A stretch of DNA of 56,764 bases from Acephala macrosclerotiorum (GCA_014904845.1 MU119519.1:1-56764), one strand, 5' to 3'; shown: positions 12,471 to 24,457, counted from the stretch's first letter. The notes: generated from the sequence alone by a model not told the origin. Program-made: numbers and translations.

Positions 12471-12821
12471 CTTTTTCCAAATGGAAAATCAGTAAATCTA
12501 TGGTGTTCAAATACTTATTTTAGCCACAGGGCTATGTTAGAAGCGAACTAATCAATCGCTAGTTTCAGGGGTATTGAGGAAGAGCAAGACCCCAAACAAT
12601 CACTTTATGATAACGTCGACTTTAATGGCATGCCCCGGCGTTTATCTCTTCAACTATCCGTCATATGCCAAACAAATGCTAAAATTGGAGAAATCACTAT
12701 CCAGCACCCATAATTATATCATCTGTCCCACAAAGCTTCCTGCAGCTGAAGACTGCTTTGACCCACCAAGATGGACTTGGCATTCTTGACTTCCAAGTTC
12801 TTGGAAATGGGCCTGTCAGAA

Positions 12822-12835
12822 CCATATATATAATC
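12822..12835 (+). promoter_or_regulatory. TATA-like box upstream of the ATG at 12,902
   Basis: CATATATATAATCC lies ~70 bases before an ATG at 12,902 and is followed by a pyrimidine-rich leader, a common fungal core-promoter layout. It supports transcription starting here for the coiled-coil locus downstream. Confidence 0.4.
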
Positions 12836-13370
12836 CACTATCCATTGTTCTTCAAAGATTCACGTCTTTTCTTGATTAAACAATTTCGCATCGCGCATCT
12901 TATGGCTTCCCCACCGCCGGAACACGGTCCCGTCGGAGGTTCTGACTCAACAAGTTCTCTCCCAGGTGAGACCAGCGATGAGGTCAAAACCCAAGCAACT
13001 ACCAATGAGTCACCAAATATAAAAGGTTCGCACACATACAGACGCTGTCAGCGATGAGAAAGTTGCGTTTCTGGATACCTTCAAGCCAGAGGAGAGAAAG
13101 ACCATGTAGGCTGCGCACGGGGCCTAGCCTACCTTTAGCGACCCCGCACCCGCTTTTAGCTCAGCCCTATAGCTGCCTGCGCCCACCACCAACGCGTCCA
13201 CCTCGCCATTTCATATCACCACCAATCCTCTTTCAGCATCTGAAACCCTTCCAAAAACCCATGATCAACGACGTAGAATCGCTTGACAAATCAAAGAATC
13301 AAGGACGCATGGAAGGAAGAGCTGGGCCTTGGCGGAACTGCTGAGATTTGGACCGAGGAGGTTGAGGAGG

Positions 13371-14102
13371 ATGTGTTTGGAAGCTGGGGTGCGTTTCTCG
13401 CCTGCACGCTCATCAGATCCGGATACGGATTCAATATCTGGAGACAAGAGTGAAGAGCAGGATGAGGATGAAGAGGAGGAGGGGGTTGGGGAGGAGAGGG
13501 TTGGGGAGGAGAGGGTTATTTATGAAGGGTTAGTTAGGGAGATGGCTGAGCAGCTGAAAGAGGAGTTGAGGGAAAGTTTAAGGCTCGAGGTTATAGGTGT
13601 AGTGCGCACACAACTACGGACAGAGATCATTACAGATGAGCTTCAGATAGTGGGTTTGAAGGCAAGTGCGAAAGAACTAGTTAGGAAGGAATTTCAGGAC
13701 GATTCTCGACTACGGAACGAAGTCCGGGCTGAGATTAAACGGGACATTCGAGGTGAGTTTGAGAGGAATGGGAAGGAGAGAGAACTAGTCGCAGAAGCAA
13801 TCCAAGACCTTGTCCTCGAAGTAAGAAAAAGATTAAGAGATTTAAGAGACGAAGTAAGAGATGATCTCAAGCGAGAAGGGACTTTGAGACAGGAAGCAAA
13901 AAGGGAATTGAGAAAAGAGTTGAAGTGGGATTTAAAGTGGGAGGGGAGGGAGAAGCTGAAGGAATTGAAGGATGAGCTCAAGAGGGAGCTGAGGAGGGAG
14001 TTAGAGGCGCTGGTTAAGGCTGATCTTTTGTCGGAATTGAGGGATGTGAGTACGGAGGCAATTTTGGGGATTGGTACTGGTGTTGCGACGATGAGAAGGT
14101 AG
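13371..14102 (+). CDS. Hypothetical charged coiled-coil protein (gene model uncertain)
   Basis: The open frame runs 13,329-14,102; the first ATG in it is at 13,371 (243 codons). After an acidic stretch (DEDEEEEG, with a repeated GEERV) the protein is a long helix of K/R/E/L heptad-like repeats ('ELKEELRESLRLEV', 'LKRELRRELEALVKADL'), so a coiled coil. No known family is recognised. An upstream ATG at 12,902 with a good leader could start exon 1 ('MASPPPEHGPVGG...'), spliced from a GTGAG donor at 12,965 to an AG ending at 13,041. That puts exon 2 in the same frame as the coil, but stop codons interrupt it four times before 13,329. So either more introns exist or the 5' half is decaying. Confidence 0.4.
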   Translation: MCLEAGVRFSPARSSDPDTDSISGDKSEEQDEDEEEEGVGEERVGEERVIYEGLVREMAEQLKEELRESLRLEVIGVVRTQLRTEIITDELQIVGLKASAKELVRKEFQDDSRLRNEVRAEIKRDIRGEFERNGKERELVAEAIQDLVLEVRKRLRDLRDEVRDDLKREGTLRQEAKRELRKELKWDLKWEGREKLKELKDELKRELRRELEALVKADLLSELRDVSTEAILGIGTGVATMRR

Positions 14103-14438
14103 TGATTGATACCCAATTGACCTTTCTGCGAAAATCCATCCTAGTATCGTGATAAGCGCCCATATTGACAGGAAATCGCATGAGAGTGAAAGATTAAACT
14201 AAATGTTGTAAACATCAATATTATTCCTACATGCCCCCGACTATTTTCATCATCGTTATTGTATTTCCATGCCCTGGTATCTTAGGTGGATGGTCTGATT
14301 TGGTATAGGTGAACCCCAATCTAACGCCAACGCTATGTAGAAAGCACAATCTCACCCATTTCCCTTCCCCAGGTCAATCAATCTCGGTCTTCGACTAGAC
14401 CAACCTATCAGCAGTTTCTAGTATCACAATCCCGAATA

Positions 14439-16230
14439 TTATATAGCTTCATAAAGCTTCGCCATCGCCTCCCAACTGTCAAGAACACTCCTCTTTTTGG
14501 TCGTATTGACTTGCGTGAGTTGCAAGTTTCCGATATCGCACCAGTTGTTGACATTCTGTTGAACATTAGCATCGACTCCAATGTTCCAAGGCAACTGGGA
14601 CTTACAATACAACTCAGGTACTTGCACCACGAGCACGTCTTCCGATACGAGTAGAAGTTCTTCAACAACAAAATAAACACAATCAGAACAAAGACCAAGC
14701 TTCCCGCCCTGACTAGCCACCATGCCCACCAAGCTGGCTTTCGCCCCTTGAAGAACCCAACTGGATTCTTGACGAATCCTGTCACGCCTGCATTTGGACG
14801 ATCGCCATCGCTAGCCTTGACTTGCGCAACGGGTGTGTATGGTGGGGCGTCTTCATCGATTCGTTTTCGGAGCGCGTTCGGGGAATGCAAGATGCAGATA
14901 CCGAGAACAAGACCCATGAAGAACCCTCCGATGTGGGAGAAGTTGTCCAGACCAGGGAGGAGGCCTAGAACAAAGGAGATGACCACATCGAGCATTATGA
15001 ATGCGAAGTCCCTCCATGGAGAGCGGCGTTCGCCCCATGTATACAGAAGATCAAGAAGGTTGAGGGCAATGATGCCGAACAAAGCTCCGGATGCTCCTGT
15101 CGAGGCGATTCCTGTTGCCGCAAAGTTCCCACCTAGGACGAACCCAAATATTCCTGCGCACATATAGACAAGGAAATATCGAACGGGTCCAATTGCAATC
15201 TCCATCTCCTTGCCCAGCGTCATTTGCAGCAACATGTTGAAGCCAATGTGTATAATTCCAGCGTGTAGGAAGATCGGTAGAATGAAGCGGAACCATTGAT
15301 CTGGTTGGTTCTTGAAGTCCTGGAGAGCCTCTGTAGAATCTCCTGGGTAGACAGGGTTGTCTGATGCTGGCATGCCGAAGCCGCAGAGGTTGTTCAGCTG
15401 GCAGTCAACGACATCGCTGGATGTTGTGTTTGGGCAAGGCCAGGAAATAGCTCCACCCGAAGCTCTGTTCTGGATTCCATCAACTGAATGCATGCAAGGA
15501 ACATATCGAGCGCCCATGTTGATCAAGACGTATGGACTGGGACCGATCATCGGGTTGAAAGAGGGGTGGATTTCGATAGGGGAGCCTGTGAGTTGGGCTT
15601 GGGAGCATCAGTACGGCTATCTCAATGTTCTGTGTTTGTTTGATGCTTACCATTCTTGACAATCTCCGCAATGAAGACAGATACCTGGATGATCGTCAAG
15701 ACATATGTAATCCAAGGTATCCTTCCTTTCGGCGCCTTTAACATCCCCATTCCACTCAGTCTGTTGGGCTTCCCCCGCCCCGCCTCGAGCCTAGCTGGCG
15801 CGGCTGGATCTGCAGCATCGTAGACGTGATCTGTGCTATCCTGCGGCTTCAGGCCTGGGTGTTCTCGCAAAGGGATGTCGTCTTGATATGAATTTGAGGT
15901 CTCCACCCGTCCGCCACCTCCTTGTGCACCATAGTATCGTGTATCCTGCCCTAGAGTGCTTTCGCTGTCGTATCGACGCTGGGTTGGCGCGTTCATAGGG
16001 TAGACATGGTCGTCGAACGGGGCTTCGAAGGGGGAGATAGGTGATGCGATATCATGTCCATGGGGAGGCACAGTGCCTGGTCGAGATCCAGCCTGCGAGT
16101 GGTAAGATGGCGCGGCTGATAATGGCGGACGGTAGTCCTGCGGAGCTGGAGAATTATAGGACTGGTAGTTGTATGCCTGTTGCGGTGTCTGCTGTCGTGA
16201 GGTCGGATTATAGTAATCGTTGGCAGCCAT
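14439..16230 (-). CDS. Rhomboid-family intramembrane serine protease
   Basis: Three exons, 16,230-15,651, 15,585-14,606 and 14,555-14,439, joined by GT-AG introns of 65 and 50 nt, give 558 residues. The first ~170 are disordered, rich in Q, Y, P and S, and presumably cytosolic. Then comes a membrane segment ('IPWITYVLTIIQVSVFIAEI'), a luminal Cys-containing loop, and the rhomboid core. The core has a 'HAGIIHIGFNMLLQM' helix, the catalytic serine in 'GASGALFG' and the catalytic histidine in 'FSHIGGFFMG'. A further hydrophobic segment ('AGSLVFVLIVFILLL') and a Cys-containing tail follow. Family members cleave membrane proteins within the bilayer, in the Golgi/ER or mitochondria; the long N-terminus without a presequence favours the secretory pathway (inference). 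Both catalytic residues are intact. Confidence 0.9.
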
Positions 16231-17329
16231 GACTATCGTGATTTGGTGACCAGGAGTGAGGATCTGGATCTCCTGAAGGGCGAGATTTGGGGTTGGAGGT
16301 TGATGAAACAGGAGAAGATGAGAAGCTTAACGAGAGTCGGGATGGCAGTTTGCTATTTCAACTTGCGTCTTTCCACATTGAGACGAACCTGTACTGGTGG
16401 TGGAGCCTCGCTGGCTGAGCTGAGACTCGTTCGTAATGGGTCGGGCTGGGTTGTGTTGTGAGTGGTGTGAAGGGCAGAAGGTTGTGCAGTCCGTAAGCAC
16501 TGCCTCGATGTTGGCGTCGGGAGCTCTAAAAACAGAAGACGGCCAAGTTTCAGGATTCTCGCGTAGCTGTTGATCATAACAAGAGGTGATTGGCTACAGC
16601 ATCACAATAAAGCTTCAATATTTACACAATAATATTCGCAAAAAGTACATTATCCGAGCCGTTTGAAGAAGACTCTGTTCATGAAATATCTAGCACTGTT
16701 TTTATAGCTATTCCGACATTTTTCTTGACTTGAAGCAATAGAAAAGCCATCGCAGCCTCGCGATAACGTGACTCCCCAATAAAATTTCCCAGATCCCAGC
16801 GCGTTTCAGTGGAGATGATTCGCATGCTTTTTGCAGGGCTGAGCCAGCACTGACTCCCATTGATACGTAAGCCTAGCAACAAAACTTTCTCTCGATGACA
16901 CCGATCACTAGTTGTCAATAACACATGTCTTAATCGAGAATCAGGTGCTGGTACAAGAGCCCAAGGATTATCGTATTAAATTGTACTGTACCTTGTCTCG
17001 TAGAACAATATCATCGCATACCCTGCCTGCTGAGACCAACAGCTTCAAACCACAGCTCCTGCAATGTGAACATCCGCTCCAGCTGCAACGCCATGAATCG
17101 TGTCGTAAATCATAACTATGATTCGCAATAACGCAGCACTATCAAATATCAAGCCTCCCGATCGTCAAACTTGAACTCTAGCATGCTTTGATCGTTCTTC
17201 AATCCTGTTTCTGCGGGGTGCGGTTCGAGCTGTGGTCGAGATGTCGTGCACAAGGGAGTGGATGTCCTACTGGCGAATCAGCCTCATCCCTTAATCCCAG
17301 TCGAAACTCAATACGCTACTCACAGCCTG

Positions 17330-18093
17330 CTAGCAAAATCCCATCCCCTGATTTACGATCTTGCAGCATATGCCGATCGCAGGAGACTTTATGCAACGTG
17401 TAGATGAAGGTCCCTCGGTGACAGCAGAGCACGGATTACTAGCCTGAACATCCAGAACGCCATGCCCAGAACGAGGAGAGTCGAAGTTAGAACGAGTGTA
17501 TTGAGGATCTATCTCTCGAGTGGCTGAAGTCCGTAGAGAGGAAGAATGACTGAATATCGGTAATATGTCAGCTGAAGGTCTTTGTTGATTCTGGCGAGGA
17601 GGGTAGGGATGCGCGATTATGCTAGGTATGCTGGAATCGTCATAGCATGGAGCTACTCGCGAATCTGCTTGGTGGAATCCATAGGCAGGTGGCGGCGTTG
17701 AAGAGATCGCGTTAATCGAATCCTGCCTCATGTACACCAGCCAGAAGAAGTGAGTCTTGTGACTAACCTTCAATGTACTCTATCGTGCGCCATCTCGCTC
17801 CATATCGAAGCTGTGATATTCACCATAAGCTCGTCCCCGCTCCCATTATATAGCCAGAAAAACCTCGATGCAGCTCTCATCAACAACAGCGGTAAGTAGC
17901 AGACGATGCCCATGGCAAGTAGCGCCAGGAAAAGGACGACAATCGTATTCAGAACGAACTTCTCCCCAGGTGTCATGACATATGGAGAGAATGTCACTTC
18001 ATACTGATAGTGCAGGAGCTGTAACTGAGCTATGATCTGACCAAGAAGAGAGCGATCGCGAGGCGTCGTCGAGGGGGACTTGTATAATGACAT
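17330..18093 (-). CDS. Serine palmitoyltransferase small-subunit-like membrane protein
   Basis: Exon 1 (18,093-17,779) encodes the conserved part: 'LQLLHYQYEVTFSPYVMTPG EK', then a hydrophobic helix ('TIVVLFLALLAMGIVCYLPL'). This fits the ssSPT-like family that binds and activates serine palmitoyltransferase, the first step of sphingolipid synthesis, in the ER membrane. If unspliced, the frame stops at 17,770 (107 residues). A GTACAT donor at 17,778, a CTCAC branch-like site and an AG at 17,723 define a 56-nt intron. It would add exon 2 (17,722-17,330), a 130-residue Ser/Pro-rich tail, total 235. The tail has no known domain, so the short form remains possible. It diverges from POL3. Confidence 0.55.
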
Positions 18094-19010
18094 TTTGTAG
18101 AGATGGGTCTACGTCTGAGAATAATGGAGGCATGCAACGCTAAGAGCACCAAAATGTACAGAATTCCAGGAAGACTGGAGAAATGCTCGCGCGAAGTTAT
18201 ACAAAAAGCAGAGGGGGGACATTGCGGATTTATCTTGGAATTCGGATCAAGAAGAAACGGGGTGTGAGCTGATTTGGATCAGGCCTTCCTTGTCCATTCC
18301 CAAACTGTTTTGGTGATGTAATTTTCAGAGGAAAGGAAAGTGCATGAGACTTCCCCATAAGGCTTGAAGCTTGACTAAACCTTCTGGCTGAATCGCTAAC
18401 GAATGGTGCTGGCTGGTCGCACTTCCCTAAGCTGAGAAGTGTAGGCTTGGCTGCATTTAGAGATCGGTAATGAGGTTTTTGTGAGTAACGGCGTGAGGAC
18501 TAGCTCGGAATTTTCGGGAGCTGTGAGCGGATCGTCCCATCGCTGTGGAATTTCCTACCAGAACCTGACCAGAGGCAACTCCTGGAAATGTCGGCATCTT
18601 GGAAGGGATGCTTGAAAAAGAATATATCAACTGTACACGGTGATTGAGTTGGCAGGGCGGCATGACTTCATGTGAGCTCAATGCATGACTGCGGTGTGTT
18701 GTCTGTGGGTTGGGTTGGGTGGGCGATCTTAATAGGCCACGAGTTTAATGAGGCGCAGATGCGTCGGAGATAAGAGGTCCAGCGTCGTGAAAATGTTTGA
18801 GCCTCCCAGGTGGCGGAGCGGAAGTGCTTGGCGATTTCTTGACTAAGCCAAGCTCGATCTTACCCCTGTAAATTGATATCACGTCGCGTCCACGAAAGTC
18901 ACCCATGACGCGACAATTGGGAATATCCACAGCGCGAATGTCTGTCAAACACTCAATTGTTTACATTCAACACCAACCTTGACCCTCCTTTCTTCTCTGC
19001 CATCCTAACC
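18094..19010. promoter_or_regulatory. Divergent promoter between the ssSPT-like gene and POL3
   Basis: 917 bp without a convincing gene. At 18,883-18,890 (GTCGCGTC) and 18,907-18,914 (GACGCGAC) lie two exact reverse-complement copies of an octamer containing the GACGCG core of MCB/MBF elements, ~100-130 bp before the POL3 start. MBF sites drive G1/S expression of DNA-synthesis genes in yeasts, so this spacing next to a replicative polymerase is suggestive. Function is inference. Confidence 0.45.
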
Positions 19011-22000
19011 ATGGCGCCCGCACGAGTACCAGCGAAACGAATCCTAGGTGAAGCTTCAAACACCCAAAGAAATATCCCCTCGTCTCCTGCTTCTGCGAAG
19101 AAACGCAAACTCGAGCCAACCTCATCCCCAGCTGCACGATTCAAGAGCTCTCAGAATGGCCCGAAGGGAAAGGTGGGCTCTATTCAGCCCTCGCACTTCG
19201 AGAGCGAGGTGCTTGAGAAGATGACGCAGGATATGGCCGGTTTGAAGAAGAACAATTCAGAGAAAGATCAAGAATGGGCACGACCAGATCTGGGAGATTT
19301 CAACCCGGAGAAGGACAACCTATGCTTTCAACAGATTGAATGCGAGGAAGGTACATTTGAAGATGGCAAAGCTTGTATCAAGCTGTTTGGCGTCACGGAG
19401 GCAAGTCTTTGAACATCTGCAATCCGCCACTCGCTGACGACTCTATTCAGAACGGACACTCTGCTATGCTTCACGTCACTGGCTTCCTCCATGTACGTCC
19501 AACTTGTGCCACCAAAAGATACGAAAGAAGTAAACTAACTTCGAGATCTTGATGAACAGTACCTATACATTGCAGCTCCAATAGCTTTCACTCCTCACGA
19601 CTGTGAGGGCTTCAAGGTATACCTCGAAACTTCGATTGCTATGCATCAGCCTGTCATACATACCGTCGGATTGGTCATGCGAGAGAACTTGTACGGCTTC
19701 CAAGGCAACCAACAAAGTCCATACATCAAGATTACAGTGACAGACCCGAAGCACATCAACAAGGTCAGAAGCAGTCTGGAGACCGGAAACCTCAATTGGA
19801 GGGGGATGTGGAAATCTGCAGACGGAATCTTGACATTCGATAGCATTCAATATGTCCTTCGATTTATGATTGACTGTCACGTATGGTTTTCTCTAAACTC
19901 TATGTGCATTTTCTAACTCGCAGCAGATATCCGGCATGTCTTGGGTTGAAGCCCCTGCCAAACAGTATACCATGGTCCCGCAGCACCAGCGACATTCAAA
20001 TTGTCAAATTGAAGCCTCCATATCATATCGAGACCTAATCGCACACAAGCCGGAAGGCGAGTGGGCAAAGATGGCACCGTTACGGATCTTGTCTTTCGAT
20101 ATCGAATGCGCTGGACGCAAGGGTATCTTCCCAGAAGCCGATCATGACCCTGTCATCCAGATTGCAAACATTGTCACCCGGTACGGAGAAAAGAAGCCTT
20201 TCGTCCGGAATGTCTTTTGCCTGGAGACTACAAGCACGATCGTCAACACCCAAATCTTCGAGTACGAGAAGGAAGACAAGATGTTGATGGAGTGGCGGGA
20301 TTTCTTGGAGAAAGTTGATCCTGATATCATCATTGGTTATAACATCTCGAATTTCGATTTCCCATACCTGCTCGATCGCGCGATACATCTTGAGGTAGAC
20401 GGTTTCGACAAATGGACAAGATTACACGGTACTAGATCTACCTCCGGGGATTTCAGCATCTCAAGCAAGCAGATGGGCAATCGTAAGACCAAAGTTACAA
20501 ACACGAACGGACGACTGCAACTAGATCTTCTACAGCTGGTCCAGCGTGATCATCACCTGCGAAGTTATACACTCAACTCCGTCTGTGCCCAATTCCTGGG
20601 CGAGCAGAAAGAAGACGTGCATCATACCATGATTACCGAACTTTTCAACGGGACGCCGGAGTCGAGACGAAGATTGGCAGTATATTGTTTGAAGGATGCC
20701 TACTTGCCACAGCGCTTGATGGATAAACTATCTTGTCTCGAAAATTACACCGAGATGGCAAGAGTCACTGGGGTGCCATTCAATTTTCTTCTTTCCCGTG
20801 GTCAACAAGTCAAATTCGTCAGTCAACTGTTCCGAAAAGCACTGGAGCAGAAGCTTGTTGTACCAAATATGCAGACCAATGCATCTGACGAGCAGTATGA
20901 AGGTGCCACTGTCATCGAGCCTACGAGGGGTTATTACGATGTTCCCATTGCCACCCTGGATTTCGCTTCGCTGTACCCCAGTATTATTCAAGCGCATAAT
21001 CTTTGCTACACAACGCTTTTAAACAAGGCTGCAGTCGAGAAGCTGAATCTTGTGAAGGACGAAGACTATATTGTCACCCCGACTGGTGACATGTTTTGTA
21101 CCACGAAGCAGAGAAAGGGACTATTGGCCCAGATTCTGGAAGAATTGCTCACTGCTCGAAAGCAAGCCAAGCGCGAACTGGCTATCGAGACCGACCCTTT
21201 CAAGAAGGCTGTGCTGAACGGCCGTCAATTAGCCTTGAAGATCAGCGCCAATAGTGTTTATGGTCTTACTGGTGCTACTGTCGGCAAACTTCCTTGCCTC
21301 CAAATCGCTAGTAGTACGACAAGTTATGGTCGTCAGATGATTGAGAAGACGAAAGCGGAAGTCGAGGCAAAGTACACCATCGCCAACGGATACACCCACG
21401 ATGCCCAAGTCATTTATGGTGATACAGATTCCGTCATGGTGAAGTTTGGCGTTAAAGATTTGGCAACGGCAATGAAATTGGGTGAGGAGGCAGCACAATA
21501 CGTCTCATCGAAGTTCATCAAACCCATCAAGCTTGAGTTCGAGAAGGTTTACTTCCCATACCTTCTCATCAATAAGAAGCGATACGCTGGTTTGTACTGG
21601 ACGAACCCGGACAAGTATGACAAGATGGACACGAAGGGTATTGAGACGGTGCGGAGAGACAATTGTCGGTTGGTCCAGAATGTCATCGAGACAGTCTTGC
21701 GTATGATCTTAATTGACCAAGATGTTCAAGGAGCGCAAGAGTAAGTTTTTTTCTCATTGTCCCAAGCGCCATCTAACATTTCACAGCTACGTCAAGGATA
21801 CTATCTCGGACCTCCTGCAAAACAAGATCGACATGTCGAAGCTGGTGATCACAAAAGCTCTTGCAAAAGTTGATTATACAGCCAAGCAAGCGCACGTTGA
21901 ACTCGCAGAACGCATGAGGAAACGAGACGCAGGCTCAGCACCCACCCTTGGAGACCGAGTCGCCTACGTGATTATCAAAGGTTCCACCGGCGCCAAGAAC

Positions 22001-22525
22001 TTCGAACGATCCGAAGACCCAATCTTCGTCCTCGAGAATAATATTCCTATCGACACAAAATACTACCTCGACAATCAACTCGCCAAGCCTCTCGGCAGAA
22101 TCTTCGAGCCTATTCTAGGAGAAACGAAAGCCAACTCTCTTCTTGCAGGCGACCACACACGCTCCATCTCCGTCGCGGCGCCCTCCATCGGTGGGCTCAT
22201 GAAATTCGCCAAGAAGACATTCACCTGCATGAGCTGCAAGAAACCTCTAGTAGGAAAAGCCGAAGCCGAAGGAGCAGTATGCTCAGACTGCGCTCCTCGC
22301 GTAGGAGAACTTTATCAGAAGACATTGAGCAAAGTCAGTGATCTAGAAGTGAGGTTCAGTAGGCTTTGGACTCAGTGCCAGAGATGTCAGGGAAGTATGC
22401 ATTGTGAGGTTATTTGCTCGAGCAAGGATTGCCCGATTTTTTATATGAGGATGAAGGCTAAGAAGGATGTGGAGGATGCGGGGAAGGAGCTGAGTCGGTT
22501 TGATAGGGATGCTGCTGCTTGGTAG
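19011..22525 (+). CDS. POL3: DNA polymerase delta catalytic subunit
   Basis: Five exons: 19,011-19,400; 19,451-19,492; 19,560-19,880; 19,927-21,740; 21,787-22,525. They sum to exactly 1102 codons (1101 residues; yeast Pol3 is 1097). The start ATG sits in an ACCATGG context. The protein has an N-terminal basic/PIP-like region, then the proofreading exonuclease with Exo I 'SFDIECAG', Exo II '[12 protein letters not shown]' and Exo III 'YCLKDAYLP'. The polymerase motifs follow: A '[16 protein letters not shown]', B '[14 protein letters not shown]', C 'YGDTDSVM'. The tail has two four-cysteine modules, 'CMSC...CSDC' and 'CQRC...CSSKDC'; the second binds an Fe-S cluster in the family. All key residues are intact. 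Intron 1 is GC-AG (GCAAGT donor at 19,401), and intron 3 ends in CAGCAG, so one extra residue is possible. Confidence 0.97.
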
Positions 22526-24240
22526 GTATCTAGCAGGGGAGATAGAGCAGAGAGATGATATTTCATTTGATACGTACGTTCGTGATGAGACATGGAAATG
22601 GCAACGGGCGTTTTCAAGGTTCTGAATGCGACAATTACTTTTGCATGGGAATATGGCGACGTTGTACAAGTATAGGTAGACATAATAGCACGTATTTATG
22701 CTTCGGGTGGTTGTGCATTGGAAGTCCTGGTCTCGTATGCAGCTCTCTCACATGACCTATGCTGATTACCACAAACTCGCGGAGGCACTGTTGATTCCCT
22801 TCATCGAGGGCTCAAGAAGCTGGGGCTGCTCGACTTGCTCTCCCTCATTGGAGACACTGAAGTGGTGCCTCGACATAGTATCTGGGCTGTGGCGTCCAAG
22901 ACAATGGAGCAGCTTTGCCACCTACATCGCCCCTGATCACCACAAGATGCACTATGGTTTTGAATTAGCGCACAAATTTATGCCAGAATGTTTTGGACTA
23001 TACTTTTGGAACGTTTACTATTTCTTGGATTTGAAAGCTCTATTTTTGATTCAGAGTGAAAGATGCCTCGACACGGCCTTAAAGCTGCATGTCCTGCACA
23101 CTGAGCATGTTCGACAGCTGGATCGGCTTCCACTCCCATATGACGGCTGCCCTTTTAATCTAATGCTCAAATTAGTCGTTCAGATGCTTCGGAACATGTT
23201 TTTTATATATATTGCAATATCTGGATTTCATCACATGTGATGGTGGTACAGTTCGTCTCCAGCGAGAACATGACGCGTAAAGTCTCAACGAAACTGAAGG
23301 TCACTGTCATCAAACTCAATTCTGGACATTTAGAATACCCGGAGAATATTCCTATCATGCAATTTTGGTCTCAAAGGCAATGTATCTCTAGATTCCAGCA
23401 GCCGAGTCTCCGCCGACAACGAGAATACGGCGCGTAAGAGCTCAACGAAAAGGAAGACGAATGCTATCAAACTGAGAGTCGGACATCTTAAGCATCTGAA
23501 TTACGTTTCTGGCCTAGCATCTGGGTTGCTAGCATAAAGTGGCTCTGATGTTGGGTGCTCAGGCTCCTTGAAGTTATCTCCTACTTCAGCGAGAATTTGA
23601 CGCGTCGTGAATCTGCACCCAGGACGGTGGGTGTCGCCAGGCTTGGGCCCAAGCTTCCGATGTACTCGGGAAACATTTCTATGGTACAGTTTCAATTTCC
23701 TTCTCTTAATGTTGACCTGAAGCTTGAACCGAAGTCATCGGTAACGATCAACCGCGAGGGTCAACGAATCTTTGAAGAACGACACGAGAGACTTCGAGCC
23801 TCTGTTTCAAGGCCTCTCATTGTACATGGATGAAGATTTGGTCATATGACATCGGTCGGGAGTTTTACGTGAGGAGATTTTGTGATGCTCTGTGATGGGT
23901 AGCCACAGTCTTTGCTGGGTACGGACTACCAAGTGGATCTCCGCATTCCATGCGAGCATCCAAATGCCTTTCAGCTTCAAAGATCGTCCGAAACCTCAGG
24001 AATAGATCTTCATGCTGGTAGAGCCGAATGTAGTGCTGTTAGGGTGCGCAGATTCGGCATTCCTGAGATCTCCACGTATACCAGCACCGGGCATTCCTGT
24101 AATGTAGGGGCCATCGTAGATGCAAACCATGTCATTCACTGAATACTATTTGCATATCGTCCTGAAGCTCAAACACTTGAGAAGCTCTGAGTCTCACCGA
24201 ATTATGCCTACACTATGATATGCTGGCCTGCAATGCGTTT
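22526..24240. other. Intergenic region with diverged tandem repeats
   Basis: No recognisable gene. A 180-codon open frame (22,698-23,240, +) shows no family resemblance. A motif like AGCGAGAAcaTGACGCG recurs near 23,261, 23,418 and 23,588. Its surroundings are similar too: 'gtctcaacgaaa...atcaaactca' recurs as 'gagctcaacgaaa...atcaaactga', and 'aacatttctatggtacagttt' resembles an earlier stretch. Units are therefore ~160-170 bp. This looks like an old decayed repeat. Confidence 0.45.
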
Positions 24241-24329
24241 GTGGAAGTTGTGCCTACTTCTTCCTGTTAAAGTGTCGGTGTGTGCAGCTTGCAGGTGATG
24301 TGTGAAGGTGACCCTTCTCTTTGTGCTTG

Positions 24330-24344
24330 TATGGATTTAAATAA
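24330..24344 (+). promoter_or_regulatory. Upstream TATA-like element of tRNA-like locus 1
   Basis: TATGGATTTAAATAA begins exactly 43 bases before the first base of the tRNA-like sequence at 24,373. Nearly the same element begins 43 bases before the loci at 24,716 and 50,275, and 31 bases before tRNA-Ser at 51,656. Confidence 0.55.
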
Positions 24345-24372
24345 GCAAAATGGGCCCCAATAACTACACAAA

Positions 24373-24457
24373 GGCATCATAGCAGTGTCGGTAGAGTGCG
24401 GCCCTCCAAATTCTGGAGAAGATCTCGTTGTCACGAGTCCGAGTCCAGTTGATGCCA
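24373..24457 (+). pseudogene. Degenerate tRNA-like sequence (Trp-like CCA loop)
   Basis: Ends form a perfect seven-base-pair acceptor stem (GGCATCA / TGATGCC) plus a discriminator A. A D-arm resembling GCAGTGTCGGTAGAGTGC follows, and a CTCCAAA loop would give anticodon CCA (Trp). The anticodon stem has mismatches, the T-arm B-box is altered (AGTCCGAGTCC instead of GGTTCGAATCC), and the ~85-nt length leaves extra bases. A T5 run follows at about 24,465. Most likely a decayed tRNA gene. Confidence 0.45.

Noticed and set aside
13694..14116. 140-codon antisense Ser/Leu-rich frame
   Set aside because: Shadow of the charged coiled-coil ORF; low complexity mirrored from GAG/AAG codons.
22698..23240. 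180-codon plus-strand frame
   Set aside because: No family resemblance, no domain, no splice or promoter support; left inside the intergenic entry.
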